A DNA stretch of 64,000 nucleotides from Pseudomonas fluorescens (GCF_902498195.1 NZ_CABVIY010000001.1:682001-746000), one strand, 5' to 3'; shown: positions 35,201-43,909, numbered from the stretch's first letter. Notes: a model not told the origin generated them from the sequence alone. Made by a program: numbers and translations.

Positions 35201-35250
35201 GTCGCTGTAAGGCGAAGCCGCCAGCCGCCGTTACCGCAGCAACGGATATG
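35201..35250. repeat. Dispersed intergenic module (GTAAGGGCGAAACC family), copy 1
   Basis: GTCGCTGTAAGGCGAAGCCG then CCAGCCGCCGTTACC. Related modules at 40839-40890 and 56477-56531 share 'GCCGTAAGGGCGAAACC' and 'AGCCGCC..TACC'. It directly follows a REP doublet and lies in the noncoding 342-bp stretch before the MscS gene; nothing else stands out there. Confidence 0.55.
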
Positions 35251-35353
35251 TACCCGTCCAAATCCCCCACGCCCAATCTGACAACCCCCCCTCACTGAAC
35301 TACGCTGCGATCTGAACACCCGTCCTCACCCCTGTGACCTAAGGAATAGACAC

Positions 35354-36973
35354 ATGCGGAGCAGGTTGCCTGCCGTCTTGATAGCCGTTTTCAGCCTGTT
35401 CTGGTCAATGCTGCTATGTGCTGAAGACGCGGTGAAGCCCAATGTAGACCCCGCCGAACTGAAGGTGGCCAACCGCAGCATCATGGTGTTCCGTGCCACG
35501 CTCCTGGGTGAGGCACCGGCTTCGCGGGTCAAACGGGCCAAGGCGGTGATCAGCGAAGAGCTGGATGAGTCAGACAATCTCACGGTGGCCGTAGACCCGG
35601 TCCAGAACAGTTACATGGTGCTATTGGGCCACCGGCGTGCATTCATTGTTTCGCCCGGGGATGTCGACGACGGCGAGTACGCCTCTGTCCAGCAGGCTGC
35701 GGAGGCAGCGGCAGGCAAACTGCGCCAGGTGGTGGCGGAAACCCGGGAAGCGCGAAACTTGCAACTGATTCTTCGCTCGCTCGGCGCGGCGGCCATCGCC
35801 ACGGCCATTTACTTCGCGTTGCTCTGGGGCGTGGCGTGTCTGCGCCGCCGCTTGCTCAAGCGACTGCCCGAGTTGATGGATCGGCACACGCGGGCGCTGA
35901 AAGTGGGGCGGGTCCAGGTCATCGAGGCCAACTACCTGTACCCGTTGGTCATTCGCCTGTTTTGGCTGCTGCGCTGGCTGGTCTTGCTGCTGCTGACCTA
36001 CGAGTGGCTGGGGTTTGTCCTGTCGCGTTTTCCCTATACCCGGCCCTGGGGCGAAAGCCTCAACAGCTACCTGTTCGAGGTGGCCAGCTATTTGTTCCAG
36101 GCGATCATTGGGGCCATACCGGGGCTGGGCGTGGCGCTGGCGATTTTTTTCATCGCCCGTGGCGCAACGGCGTTCAGTCGTCGTGTGCTCAGGCGCATGG
36201 CAATGCCGGGCACCTTCAGCTGGCTGAACCAGGAAACCCTGCAACCGACCCAGCGCCTGACATCCCTGGCGATCTGGCTGTTCGCATTGGCCATGGCCTA
36301 TCCGTACCTGCCCGGGGCCGGCACCGATGCCTTCAAAGGGTTGTCGGTACTGGTCGGCCTGATGATTTCGCTGGGTGCCACCAGCGTGGTCGGGCAGGCC
36401 GCTGCCGGCTTGATCTTGACGTACACCCGGACCTTGCGCCCCGGCGAGTTCGTGCGCATTGGCGAGTACGAAGGCACGGTGACCGAACTGGGGATGTTCA
36501 CCACGAGCATCCGCACGGGCCTGGGAGAAGTGCTGACCTTGCCCAACTCGATGATCACCGGCACGGTCACCAAGAACTACTCGCGCACAGTGCAAGGCCC
36601 GGGCTACGTGGTGGACACGGTGATGACCATCGGCTACGACACACCCTGGCGCCAGGTGGAGGCCATGCTGCTGGAAGCCGCCAGGCGCACCCCCGGCATT
36701 CTTGAAACCCCGCCGGCGCAGGTATTCCAGACCGCGCTGTCCGATTTCTATCCCGAATATCGCCTGGTGGCGCAGGCCATCCCCAGCCAGCCCAGGCCGC
36801 GCGCGGTGCTGCTGAGCATGCTGCACGCCAATATTCAGGACGTCTTCAACGAATACGGCGTGCAGATCCTGTCGCCGCATTACCTCAGTGACCCCGAGAC
36901 AGACAAGCGTGTGCCAAAGGACAAGTGGTTCACTCCTCCGGCGCAGGAACCCAAGGACCTGGGGCAGCGATAG
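35354..36973 (+). CDS. MscS family mechanosensitive channel, large type
   Basis: 539 residues: N-terminal signal/TM (MRSRLPAVLIAVFSLFWSML), a periplasmic part to about 135, then five hydrophobic segments and the MscS beta domain (about 330-400). The latter reads GLMISLGATSVVGQAAAGLI, LRPGEFVRIGEYEGTVTELG, VLTLPNSMITGTVTKNYSR. The C-terminal alpha/beta cage reaches about residue 510. Opens on membrane tension to release solutes in hypo-osmotic shock. Ribosome site AAGGAATAGACAC. Monocistronic. Confidence 0.9.
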   Translation: MRSRLPAVLIAVFSLFWSMLLCAEDAVKPNVDPAELKVANRSIMVFRATLLGEAPASRVKRAKAVISEELDESDNLTVAVDPVQNSYMVLLGHRRAFIVSPGDVDDGEYASVQQAAEAAAGKLRQVVAETREARNLQLILRSLGAAAIATAIYFALLWGVACLRRRLLKRLPELMDRHTRALKVGRVQVIEANYLYPLVIRLFWLLRWLVLLLLTYEWLGFVLSRFPYTRPWGESLNSYLFEVASYLFQAIIGAIPGLGVALAIFFIARGATAFSRRVLRRMAMPGTFSWLNQETLQPTQRLTSLAIWLFALAMAYPYLPGAGTDAFKGLSVLVGLMISLGATSVVGQAAAGLILTYTRTLRPGEFVRIGEYEGTVTELGMFTTSIRTGLGEVLTLPNSMITGTVTKNYSRTVQGPGYVVDTVMTIGYDTPWRQVEAMLLEAARRTPGILETPPAQVFQTALSDFYPEYRLVAQAIPSQPRPRAVLLSMLHANIQDVFNEYGVQILSPHYLSDPETDKRVPKDKWFTPPAQEPKDLGQR

Positions 36974-37034
36974 CCAAGGCACGCCCTTCGACGCTCAATC
37001 GCTCGATGCCAACCCCGCCGCGTGTTCACGTGAA

Positions 37035-37544
37035 TCAGGTCGGTTGCACCGCCACATCGAGCCGATGACGGCGAGCCATGAACAGCAGCAGCGGTAACAG
37101 CAGCACATGGACGATGGTCAGCCCCAGCAAAATCCCCGCATTCCCCGGCGCATGGTTGCCGGCGTCGAGGATCTGCTGGAGATGCCCATAGACCAGCCCG
37201 ACAAACTCAATGACCACCCACAGCACCACCGCCGACTTGAACGCCAGCGAACGCCAGAACGCGACCATGGCCACGACGCCCAGCGCGATGTCCGACACGC
37301 CCATTTCGAACTGGAACGGACTGACCTGCCAGCCAATGAACGCGGCCGCGGTTTGCGGCGCCAGGGTGTGGTAGAGCCCGGCCCACAGTGATGTGAAACC
37401 GATCGACAGCAGCAGGAGCCAGGACAGGTATTGCTCGGCGCGATGGCCTGTCTTGTCGGGGAGCAAGGTCGGGATTAGCAGCGCCAGGAGGAAGCCCGCC
37501 AAAGGGATGTTGGTCAGGACCAGGCGTATGAAATCGGCAATCAT
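37035..37544 (-). CDS. DUF6790-like small membrane protein
   Basis: 169 residues from MIADFIRLVLTNIPLAGFLL (GGAGCAATCACC upstream). Four to five hydrophobic segments, with AAAFIGWQVSPFQFEMGVSD and AGNHAPGNAGILLGLTIVHV between them, which I associate with DUF6790. No known activity. Convergent with the MscS gene and 108 bp downstream of the glycine-zipper lipoprotein gene, which is also on the minus strand. Confidence 0.7.
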   Translation of the reverse strand: MIADFIRLVLTNIPLAGFLLALLIPTLLPDKTGHRAEQYLSWLLLLSIGFTSLWAGLYHTLAPQTAAAFIGWQVSPFQFEMGVSDIALGVVAMVAFWRSLAFKSAVVLWVVIEFVGLVYGHLQQILDAGNHAPGNAGILLGLTIVHVLLLPLLLFMARRHRLDVAVQPT

Positions 37545-37652
37545 GGTGATTGCTCCGAGGCGGCACGAAGGAACGACAGACCGGTCGACAAAAAGTAGGT
37601 GCAAAGGCCAGGCATTGCCAACCCGCTCGTCGCTTGTCCGCGGACGCCGGGA

Positions 37653-38108
37653 CTAGCCCTGAGGCACCACCCGCGCTTCGCTGCCGGCACCTTCGACATA
37701 CACGCTCATGCCTTTGGTCAGTGCCGGGTTGATCGGCTGGGTCACCGACACCAGGACGCCGCTGTTGGTCCGCACGATGATTTGCTGGGCGTCCCGTGGC
37801 TGATCGTATTGTTTTTTCTCCGCGTAGTTACCGCCCGCCGCGCCCGCGAGCGCACCGGCGATCATGGCCACGTCGCGACCGGTGCCCCGGCCGATCAGGC
37901 TGCCGAGCCCGACACCGCCGAGCCCGCCCAGGATGGCCCCGACGCCGCTGTCGTGGTTGGTCTGCATTTGCGTCTGGGTAATCTGCTCGATCTTGCCCGA
38001 GCGAATCTCCATTTCACCGGCGCCTCCGCTCCCGGCATCGACCGCGACGCAAGCGCCAAGGACCAGGGACATCAACGTAATCGCCAGCCAGGAAGCGGTG
38101 GTTTTCAT
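37653..38108 (-). CDS. Glycine-zipper (SlyB/PcpY-like) outer-membrane lipoprotein
   Basis: 151 residues. Lipoprotein signal MKTTASWLAITLMSLVLGAC with the lipobox cysteine at residue 20. The body has a glycine-zipper 2TM motif GVGAILGGLGGVGLGSLIGR and DVAMIAGALAGAAGGNYAEK, followed by a small beta tail. SlyB-family lipoproteins brace the outer membrane and respond to envelope stress or low divalent cations. Monocistronic. Confidence 0.87.
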   Translation of the reverse strand: MKTTASWLAITLMSLVLGACVAVDAGSGGAGEMEIRSGKIEQITQTQMQTNHDSGVGAILGGLGGVGLGSLIGRGTGRDVAMIAGALAGAAGGNYAEKKQYDQPRDAQQIIVRTNSGVLVSVTQPINPALTKGMSVYVEGAGSEARVVPQG

Positions 38109-38196
38109 GATCGGGCTCCAGCTTTCAGGGGAAGTGAAGGGTGCAAACGCGTCCGATTACGTTAGTCGAAAAAAACCGGCGGTGCCCCTGATCGAA

Positions 38197-39123
38197 TCAG
38201 TGTTTGCCCTGCGGGAAGATCTGCGGATTGGAGAAGCTGTTGACCAGATGGTCGTACACCTGCCTCACCCGGGGTGGCACCGGCCCTGACTGCGGCCGGT
38301 ACATGATCAGATCCGAGGGTGCCGGCGCGGCGTTCTGCATGACCTCGACCAGTCGACCTTCGGACAGGAACGGCTGCGCCAGATAGCTCGGCATTTGCCC
38401 GAAGGCGAGTCCCGCGAGGACCATTTCACGCTCGGTTTCGGGGTCGTCGCAGGTGAAGGCCGGCGATGCAGGCAGGAACGCCTGGCCGTCAGCCAGTACC
38501 CACGGCCAGGGGCGGCCGTTATTGCGGTCCATCAGCATTGAGAGGGGCAGGCGCTGCAACGCTTCGATACTGTCGGGGCGCTGGACCGCGTCGACCAGTG
38601 CCGGGGCCGCGACGATTTTCAGCTCGACACGGGCAACCGTTCGGGCGATGTAGCGCCGATCCCGCACCGCACCGATACGAATGCCAATGTCGATCTTGCT
38701 GGCCACCGCGTCGGTGAGCTGGTCATCCAGGCTCAGGTCGATGCTCAGGCCGGGGTGCTCGCGCATCAAGGGTTTCAGGAATTCGGTCAGGTACAGCTTG
38801 CCGATGGCGTGCGGCGCGGTGATGCCGACGCGACCGACAAGGCCCTGGTCCTGCTGTTTGCTGTTGGCGACAAACAACTGGTCGACGCGTTCGAGGGTTT
38901 CCCGGGCTTGCAAGGCGAGGCCGGCGCCAAAGGCGGTGACGTGCACTTGCCGGGTGCTGCGATGGAACAGCAGTTCGCCAAAGGTGCGCTCAAGCTCTTT
39001 GATGGCCCGGGTCACGGTCTGGGGGGAGGTGCCGAGGCGGGTGGCGGCTTCGCGAAACGTCGTCGATTGCGCCGCCACCGAAAAGATTCGGATCAGCTCC
39101 ATACGGTTGAGCATGGCTGTCAA
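38197..39123 (-). CDS. LysR family transcriptional regulator
   Basis: 308 residues. N-terminal HTH: LNRMELIRIFSVAAQSTTFR, EAATRLGTSPQTVTRAIKEL. The periplasmic-binding-like effector domain follows (VGRVGITAPHAIGKLYLTEF ... DIGIRIGAVRDRRYIARTVA). It is divergent from the SDR at 39237. The promoter region contains a perfect 12-base inverted repeat of the type LysR dimers bind. Probable regulator of the SDR and of itself. Confidence 0.9.
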   Translation of the reverse strand: MTAMLNRMELIRIFSVAAQSTTFREAATRLGTSPQTVTRAIKELERTFGELLFHRSTRQVHVTAFGAGLALQARETLERVDQLFVANSKQQDQGLVGRVGITAPHAIGKLYLTEFLKPLMREHPGLSIDLSLDDQLTDAVASKIDIGIRIGAVRDRRYIARTVARVELKIVAAPALVDAVQRPDSIEALQRLPLSMLMDRNNGRPWPWVLADGQAFLPASPAFTCDDPETEREMVLAGLAFGQMPSYLAQPFLSEGRLVEVMQNAAPAPSDLIMYRPQSGPVPPRVRQVYDHLVNSFSNPQIFPQGKH

Positions 39124-39132
39124 CTCCTGTTC

Positions 39133-39173
39133 CAGAAAATGGAATTCTCAAATCCGAACTGTTCCATTTTCTG
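39133..39173. promoter_or_regulatory. Perfect 12-bp inverted repeat, probable LysR operator
   Basis: CAGAAAATGGAA (39133-39144) and TTCCATTTTCTG (39162-39173) are exact reverse complements with a 17-base spacer. The repeat lies in the 113-bp gap between the divergent LysR and SDR starts, positioned to control both. Confidence 0.7.
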
Positions 39174-39236
39174 ATCGGTAATGCCAGTGCAAACTGAACC
39201 CATCAACCCAAGCAAGCCTCAACAGGAGCGCTGAAC

Positions 39237-39980
39237 ATGAGTAAAAACATCCAGGGTAAAGTGGTCGTCATCACCGGTGCGAGCAGCGGTCTGGGCGAAG
39301 CAACGGCGCGTCATCTGGCGGCGCTCGGTGCCCACGTGGTACTTGGCGCCCGCCGCCAGGATCGTCTGGACGCGATTGTCCGGGAGATCACGGCAGCCGG
39401 CGGCAAGGCGATAGCCCACCCGATTGATGTCACGCGCCAGGAGGACTTGTCCGCACTGGTCGCCAAGGCTGTCGAGGCGTTCGGTCGCATTGATGTCATG
39501 ATCAATAACGCGGGGCTGATGGCGATATCACCGATCGCGCAGCTGCGTGTCGATGAGTGGGACCGCATGATCGACATCAATATCAAGGGCGTGCTGTATG
39601 GCATCGCGGCAGCGCTGCCGCTGTTCGAAAAACAGGCCGCCGGGCACTTCATCAACATATCCTCGGTCGCCGGCATCAAGGTGTTCAGCCCCGGGGGATC
39701 GGTCTACAGCGGCACCAAATTCGCCGTGCGCGCCATTTCCGAGGGCCTGCGCCATGAAGTCGGCGGCAACATCCGCACCACGACCATCGAGCCGGGTGCG
39801 GTCGATTCCGAGCTCAAGTTCGGCAGTGGCCACCAGCCAAGCGCCGAGGTAGTGGGTGAGTTCTACAAGAAAGCCATACCCGCGGCGTCGGTTGCACGGG
39901 CCATCGCCTACGCGATCGAACAACCGGCTGATGTCGACATCAACGAAATCGTCCTGCGGCCGACGTCGCAAGACTTCTGA
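39237..39980 (+). CDS. Short-chain dehydrogenase/reductase (SDR)
   Basis: 247 residues, AGGAGCGCTGAAC before the ATG. Cofactor motif [14 protein letters not shown] near 90, catalytic Y157-S-G-T-K161 after [18 protein letters not shown]. The C-terminus [15 protein letters not shown] is the cinnamyl/YdfG-like SDR ending. NAD(P)-dependent oxidoreductase of unknown substrate, controlled by the divergent LysR. A strong intrinsic terminator follows. Confidence 0.9.
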   Translation: MSKNIQGKVVVITGASSGLGEATARHLAALGAHVVLGARRQDRLDAIVREITAAGGKAIAHPIDVTRQEDLSALVAKAVEAFGRIDVMINNAGLMAISPIAQLRVDEWDRMIDINIKGVLYGIAAALPLFEKQAAGHFINISSVAGIKVFSPGGSVYSGTKFAVRAISEGLRHEVGGNIRTTTIEPGAVDSELKFGSGHQPSAEVVGEFYKKAIPAASVARAIAYAIEQPADVDINEIVLRPTSQDF

Positions 39981-39998
39981 TCAGTGCCATGCGCCGAT

Positions 39999-40031
39999 TG
40001 CGCCCCCGCCGAAAGGCGGGGGCGCATTTTT
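39999..40031 (+). terminator. Rho-independent terminator of the SDR gene
   Basis: TGCGCCCCCGCC-GAAA-GGCGGGGGCGCA is a perfect 12-bp GC stem with a GAAA tetraloop followed by TTTTT, 19 bases after the SDR stop. The minus-strand gene ending at 40030 begins its 3' end right here. Confidence 0.9.
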
Positions 40032-40329
40032 AGTTTCTGCATTCCGACAACACCACCTGGCAGGTATTGGGTGTGCCACCGGAGCGGCCGGCATAGCGTA
40101 TGCAATTGTTCAGGGATTTTTGCCGGGCGATGCTCAAGGTGGAGCCAAACGCCAGGCCGCCTTCGCCGGCAGAGGGGAGCGCTTTTGCATAGCAGTTCGA
40201 ACCGGTGCCTGAGGTGGAATAACGCGCGGTTGCGGCTTTGCCTGCGCATCCGGCTGTCAGCGCCACCATGATGACCAGCACAGAGGGCAGGACCGCGAAG
40301 AGGGATGGGTGTGCTGTGTTTGCGGTCAT
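40030..40329 (-). CDS. Small putative lipoprotein
   Basis: 99 residues from MTANTAHPSLFAVLPSVLVI, with AGGGGATACGGG upstream. A lipobox-like LTAGC lies near residue 28, after a hydrophobic stretch. The mature part contains five cysteines (TGSNCYAKALPSAG, KSLNNCIRYAG, NTCQVVLSECRN) that could pair as disulfides. I do not recognise a family. Low to moderate confidence that the gene is real; its 3' end abuts the SDR terminator. Confidence 0.6.
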   Translation of the reverse strand: MTANTAHPSLFAVLPSVLVIMVALTAGCAGKAATARYSTSGTGSNCYAKALPSAGEGGLAFGSTLSIARQKSLNNCIRYAGRSGGTPNTCQVVLSECRN

Positions 40330-40460
40330 CCCGTATCCCCTGGAGCTAGTGGCCATTGGTGTGGGGGTTGTCTATTGAGGTTAGTCGGTGTTGTGGATGG
40401 GCTTGGGGCCGTTCGGCGGGCGGGTTGGGGTACCGACCTGCTTTTCGCTCCGTACGCATC

Positions 40461-40568
40461 CCCCTGTAGGAGCGAGCCTGCTCGCGAAAAACGCCCAGGC
40501 ACCGCGATCATTCAGACAGCCCGCGTTATCGTTGACGACCATCGCGAGCCTGCTCGCTCCTACAGGGG
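40461..40568. repeat. REP doublet (REPIN-like), copy 3
   Basis: CCCCTGTAGGAGCGAGCCTG at the left and CTCGCTCCTACAGGGG at the right. The centre contains AGACAGCCCGCGTTATCGTT, in the same orientation as copy 2. The doublet is followed 'gcaccagccaaa' style by larger repeats, as at 35179. Confidence 0.85.
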
Positions 40569-40588
40569 ATCGGGGCACCAGCCAAAGT

Positions 40589-40753
40589 CAGGTCGGCTTT
40601 AAGGCCGCCTCGCTTTGGCTTTTGATTTTGATCTAAGCGCCCCGTTAAACCACGCTGGCCGAACGCAGGCATTGCGCAGTGGGTAAACCGGCAGGACGCC
40701 GGTTTAGCCGCGCTGGGCCAGGGATGGCCCATCGCGGCGACCCACGGAGCAAT
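40589..40753. repeat. ~165-bp dispersed repeat, copy 1
   Basis: Starts CAGGTCGGCTTTAAGGCCGC and includes CCCGTTAAACCACGCTGGCC, the hairpin TAAACCGGC-AGGAC-GCCGGTTTA, and CCATCGCGGCGACCCACGGA. An inverted copy with few differences occupies 56131-56297. It has no ORF; it is an extragenic repeat of the kind reported in P. fluorescens genomes. Confidence 0.75.
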
Positions 40754-40838
40754 GCCTGCGTTCGGGCATGCCGAGCCAGAGCGAGGCACCGAGTGGTGGG
40801 GCAAGAGCCTTTTGCTTCCTTTGGGGCTTTTCCAAAGG

Positions 40839-40890
40839 GAGTCGCCGTAAGGGCGAAACCATAAGCCGCCGTTACCGAAGGAATGGATAA
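40839..40890. repeat. GTAAGGGCGAAACC module, copy 2
   Basis: GAGTCGCCGTAAGGGCGAAA followed by CCATAAGCCGCCGTTACCG, GAATGGATAAG after it. Shared with 35201 and 56477. Together with the REP doublet and the 165-bp element it fills the 640-bp noncoding stretch 40330-40971. Confidence 0.6.
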
Positions 40891-40971
40891 GCCCCCCAAT
40901 TTGGACGCATGAAAATGTCGTTTACCGGGCAAACAATCCTACGCCACCGGCCTCATTCATCAGCAGAACCC

Positions 40972-41324
40972 TCAGGGCACCGTCAAGGTAATCAGGTAAT
41001 TACCGGACCGTACCGGCGCCCCCGTGCCATCCACCAACCCGTACCGCTGATTGTAATAGCGGCCCTGGCCACTGTCCGCGAGCAGCTTGACCCTGACATT
41101 GCTGCAAGCACTGCACGGGCCAATGTGACTCACTTCGAGGACGCTGGCGCGGCTGGACGCAGGGCAGGTATTGAGTCGAACGAGGAGGGCGCGACACCGC
41201 CGGCGGTGCAGCTGCGTTCGACGACCCGGCCTTCGAAGCGAATGGTGTTTTGAACCACGGGCGAGGCCGCCCAGCCTGCAGTCGAGAACAGGCTGATGAC
41301 GACGGGCAGATACGTGATCTTCAT
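40972..41324 (-). pseudogene. Fimbrial-type (type 1 pilin-like) subunit gene broken by a frameshift
   Basis: Starts at 41324 (AAGGAGCGCACGCC upstream): MKITYLPVVISLFSTAGWAA signal peptide, then VQNTIRFEGRVVERSCTAGG, as in type 1 pilins (strand, conserved Cys). The frame then turns meaningless and stops at 41130. In the neighbouring frame the protein resumes convincingly: VRLNTCPASSRASVLEVSH, ACSNVRVKLLADSGQGRYYN, GAPVRSGNYLITLTVP, ending at the TGA 40972-40974. The shift lies near 41165-41185. Either the gene is a pseudogene or the assembly has an indel. No chaperone or usher gene is adjacent. Confidence 0.75.
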
Positions 41325-41422
41325 GGCGTGCGCTCCTTGGGGTTGTAAGGACTACGTCGTCATGAAGCGTATGGAACTTGAGTGTTAGGCGGGCTGCATA
41401 TGTAAGTAAAACTTACAGCGAA

Positions 41423-42601
41423 TCACTCGGTCCGCAGGGGCTCGCCGCTCGCATGGGTGCGGTCAACCAGGCGGATGCTGTCGCGCCCGCCGCGCTTGGA
41501 TTCATACAGCGCCACGTCGCCTTGCTCGATCAACGCCGCCAGACTGGCGGGCGGCTGGTCGAACAGGTTGGCGCCGATACTCAGGGTCACGGCTTCGGGC
41601 GTGGTGAATGTCTGTGAGGCCGTGGCGTGAAACCGGTCTCGCAGTTCGCTGCCCAATGCCACGATCTGCGCGCGCGAAGCCTGTTTGAGCAGGATGACGA
41701 ATTCGTCGCCGCCCAGCCGGGCCGCCAGGGCGCCGTCGGGCAGTACCGAGCGGATCATCTCGCTCAACGCGACCAGCAGCCGGTCGCCGGCGGTATGGCC
41801 GTACAGGTCGTTGACCAGTTTGAAATTGTCGATGTCGATCAGCAGCAAGGCGCCCGGTCGAGCCGATGAAACGTCGCCCAACAGCCTTGGTGCCCGCACT
41901 TCGAGGGCGCGGCGGTTGTACAGGGTGGTCAGCGGATCGCGTTCGGCCAGGCGCGCAATCTGCTTCTCGCGCTGATAACGCTCGGTCCCGGTCATCGACA
42001 GGGCGATCAACATGATCGCCATCACGCCCTCGACCAGCGAAATCTGAATGATTTCGCCACGCAGCGATGCCAGATCGATCAAGGTGCCCGGAATCACCGC
42101 CGTGATTGCCTTGACGACATAGAAAAGCCCGTGGACCAGCAGCACATACCGCAACTGGACCGCCCCCACGCTCAACGACTTGCCGTGGGGGCGCAGGAGG
42201 AAGCTGGCCCTGATCGACAACAGGGCGACCAGCAGCGAATTGGCCAGCAGCATGATCTTTGACCATGACGGTTCGTCCGGCAGTAACAGCAGCGCCAGCC
42301 AGGCCACGAAAATCAGGTACCAGGCACGCGACAGGCGTGCCTTGGTGAAACGCGCGACGCCCAACAGGAAAAACCAGTGGGCCAGCACCAGCAGGCCGTT
42401 GGCGAACCAGATGCCGATCAGCAACAGGCCGCTCATGCGCAACAAGGCCAGCGTCGAGCCCACCGTGATCGTGGCAAAACCCGCGCTCCAGCAGAGCAGC
42501 GAGGTTTCACGAATGCTGCGCCATTCGACCGCCAGATACAGTGCGGCGGCTGCTGCGAGGGCGATCGAGAGGGTCAACATCGTGGGAGGGTCTAGCGCCA
42601 T
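41423..42601 (-). CDS. Membrane-bound diguanylate cyclase (GGDEF)
   Basis: 392 residues from MALDPPTMLTLSIALAAAAA; the frame extends further upstream, but AGGCAGTACGTAT precedes this ATG. Six or seven hydrophobic segments (about 10-220) are followed by a GGDEF domain: DPLTTLYNRRALEVR, ALLLIDIDNFKLVNDLYGHT, AARLGGDEFVILLKQ. The inhibitory RxxD is absent (the positions before GGDEF read VLPDGALAARL), so product inhibition is not expected. Makes c-di-GMP at the inner membrane. Confidence 0.9.
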   Translation of the reverse strand: MALDPPTMLTLSIALAAAAALYLAVEWRSIRETSLLCWSAGFATITVGSTLALLRMSGLLLIGIWFANGLLVLAHWFFLLGVARFTKARLSRAWYLIFVAWLALLLLPDEPSWSKIMLLANSLLVALLSIRASFLLRPHGKSLSVGAVQLRYVLLVHGLFYVVKAITAVIPGTLIDLASLRGEIIQISLVEGVMAIMLIALSMTGTERYQREKQIARLAERDPLTTLYNRRALEVRAPRLLGDVSSARPGALLLIDIDNFKLVNDLYGHTAGDRLLVALSEMIRSVLPDGALAARLGGDEFVILLKQASRAQIVALGSELRDRFHATASQTFTTPEAVTLSIGANLFDQPPASLAALIEQGDVALYESKRGGRDSIRLVDRTHASGEPLRTE

Positions 42602-42717
42602 ATACGTACTGCCTGCCTGATTTTCGCTGAAAAGACAGGATTGTAAGCGTTGGGCCGGTTTTTCGCAGGGGCAGCGTTTACGCACCGCACGCCCGTGGAA
42701 ATGCAACGCCGTCGCCA

Positions 42718-42726
42718 TGCTATGAT
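42718..42726 (+). promoter_or_regulatory. Extended -10 promoter of the Fic module
   Basis: TGCTATGAT is an extended -10 (TGnTATGAT) 26 bases before the antitoxin ATG; no strong -35 is needed. It falls in the 150-bp gap divergent from the cyclase gene. Confidence 0.5.
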
Positions 42727-42751
42727 TTAACCGCAAATAGAGGACTTTCCA

Positions 42752-43012
42752 ATGACCCCATCAGCCGATGTCAGTGTTGCCAGTCAAATCCGCAGGCTTG
42801 CCAGAGACAACAAGGTCACTGCTGAAGCCGACGGCATGAGTCGTATGGCTGTAACCATTACCCGTCTGGCTGGCGATGCAGTCGAACTGGATGGCATCGA
42901 ACAGTTGCTCGTCAATCTCAAGCGCAAAGGCGTTCTGAGCAAGTCGCAGATCCTGACGCTCCAGGGACGCTATCTTCAAGAGAAGCGGTGTTCAGAGAAA
43001 CATAGCGCGTGA
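42752..43012 (+). CDS. Small protein upstream of Fic, probable antitoxin
   Basis: 86 residues; AGGACTTTCCA before ATG. Mostly helical: SVASQIRRLARDNKVTAEAD, AVTITRLAGDAVELDGIEQL, LVNLKRKGVLSKSQILTLQG. It overlaps the Fic start by GTGA, the classic arrangement of an antitoxin with its toxin. VbhA-type antitoxins carry (S/T)xxxE(G/N); I do not find this motif here, so it may inhibit differently or not at all. Confidence 0.65.
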   Translation: MTPSADVSVASQIRRLARDNKVTAEADGMSRMAVTITRLAGDAVELDGIEQLLVNLKRKGVLSKSQILTLQGRYLQEKRCSEKHSA

Positions 43013-43773
43013 ATTTCGACCCGTTCGGCGATTTCGAAACGGCTGGATACCTTCAAAATTCGCTCCAGCTGAAGGATCCCGTTGAAGTCAAAGAGTCAGA
43101 ACATCTTTCGTTCGAATCGAGTATCGAAGACGCTCTCGCTCATTTAGCCAAAAGCAAGCTCATCGACTATGAAACAGTTCTCAAGATCCACGAGATCCTG
43201 TTTTGCGATTTCTACCCTTGGGCGGGTAAGGATCGCAACGAGTTGATACCTCACCTTGCAGTCTTCAAGGGTTCACACGACGATCCGCGCAGCACCGCCT
43301 TCGAGCGGCCTGACTTCATCAAGATGTCTGTCGACTATGCGCTTAAGCTGGCTGCGGACAAAAAGCGCTTTCGGGCGTGCCCTGGCGAGGTGATGGGGCA
43401 GCTCGCGTTTTCACATCCTTTCCTGGACGGCAACGGGCGCACGATTCTTCTGGTTTTCATGGAGCTCTGCTATCGGGCCGGGTTCGCCATCGACTGGTCA
43501 AGGACCCGCAAGGATGATTACCTGCTTGCACTCAGCGACGAGATTCGAGAACCAAGTAAGGGATATCTCGATACCTATTTGAAACCTTTCATAGTGGACA
43601 TATCCAGCCGTGACGAGTGGCCAGAAACTATCAGTGGCATAAGCGGCCTGGATGGCCTGGACAAGGAAGCCATTACGTACGAGAGCCTCGACAACCCGGC
43701 AGTCCAGCAGATCTACAAGACATACAGGACACAGTCACTTGACGTCCCGACACCTCCCGAATCGGATGGCTGA
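43009..43773 (+). CDS. fic: Fic domain protein (nucleotidyltransferase-type toxin)
   Basis: 254 residues from GTG at 43009. Fic motif HPFLDGNGR at 136-144, preceded by CPGEVMGQLAFS and followed by TILLVFMELCYRAGF. The usual motif is HPFx(D/E)GNGRxxR; the last Arg is replaced by Leu (GNGRTIL). N-terminal FicN-like helices SSIEDALAHLAKSKLIDYET and DYETVLKIHEILFCDFYPWA are present. No intramolecular (S/T)xxxE(G/N) inhibitory motif seen. Probably AMPylates or otherwise modifies a protein, unless the altered Arg changes chemistry. It forms a two-gene module with 42752. Confidence 0.87.
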   Translation: MNFDPFGDFETAGYLQNSLQLKDPVEVKESEHLSFESSIEDALAHLAKSKLIDYETVLKIHEILFCDFYPWAGKDRNELIPHLAVFKGSHDDPRSTAFERPDFIKMSVDYALKLAADKKRFRACPGEVMGQLAFSHPFLDGNGRTILLVFMELCYRAGFAIDWSRTRKDDYLLALSDEIREPSKGYLDTYLKPFIVDISSRDEWPETISGISGLDGLDKEAITYESLDNPAVQQIYKTYRTQSLDVPTPPESDG

Positions 43774-43790
43774 AAGCTGTAGCCAGTCCG

Positions 43791-43826
43791 CGCATCGGCC
43801 GGTTGAACCCACAGCGGATACCGGCC
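43791..43826. repeat. Short intergenic repeat, copy D (ACCGGTTGAATCCAC family)
   Basis: GCGCATCGGCCGGTTGAACC followed by CACAGCGGATACC. Same core as copies A-C, in the gap between the Fic gene and a convergent membrane-protein gene. Confidence 0.55.
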
Positions 43827-43909
43827 CGTTGCGCAGGGCAGCCATCGATCCGAAACAGCGCGCCCTGCGCACCGACACGCTGCCCGGAAGCATCTAGCGG
43901 TTACCCACG

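Noticed and set aside
35621..36982. 453-codon open frame antisense to the MscS gene
   Set aside because: The translation is Gln/His/Arg-rich shadow sequence; the MscS domains on the plus strand are unambiguous.
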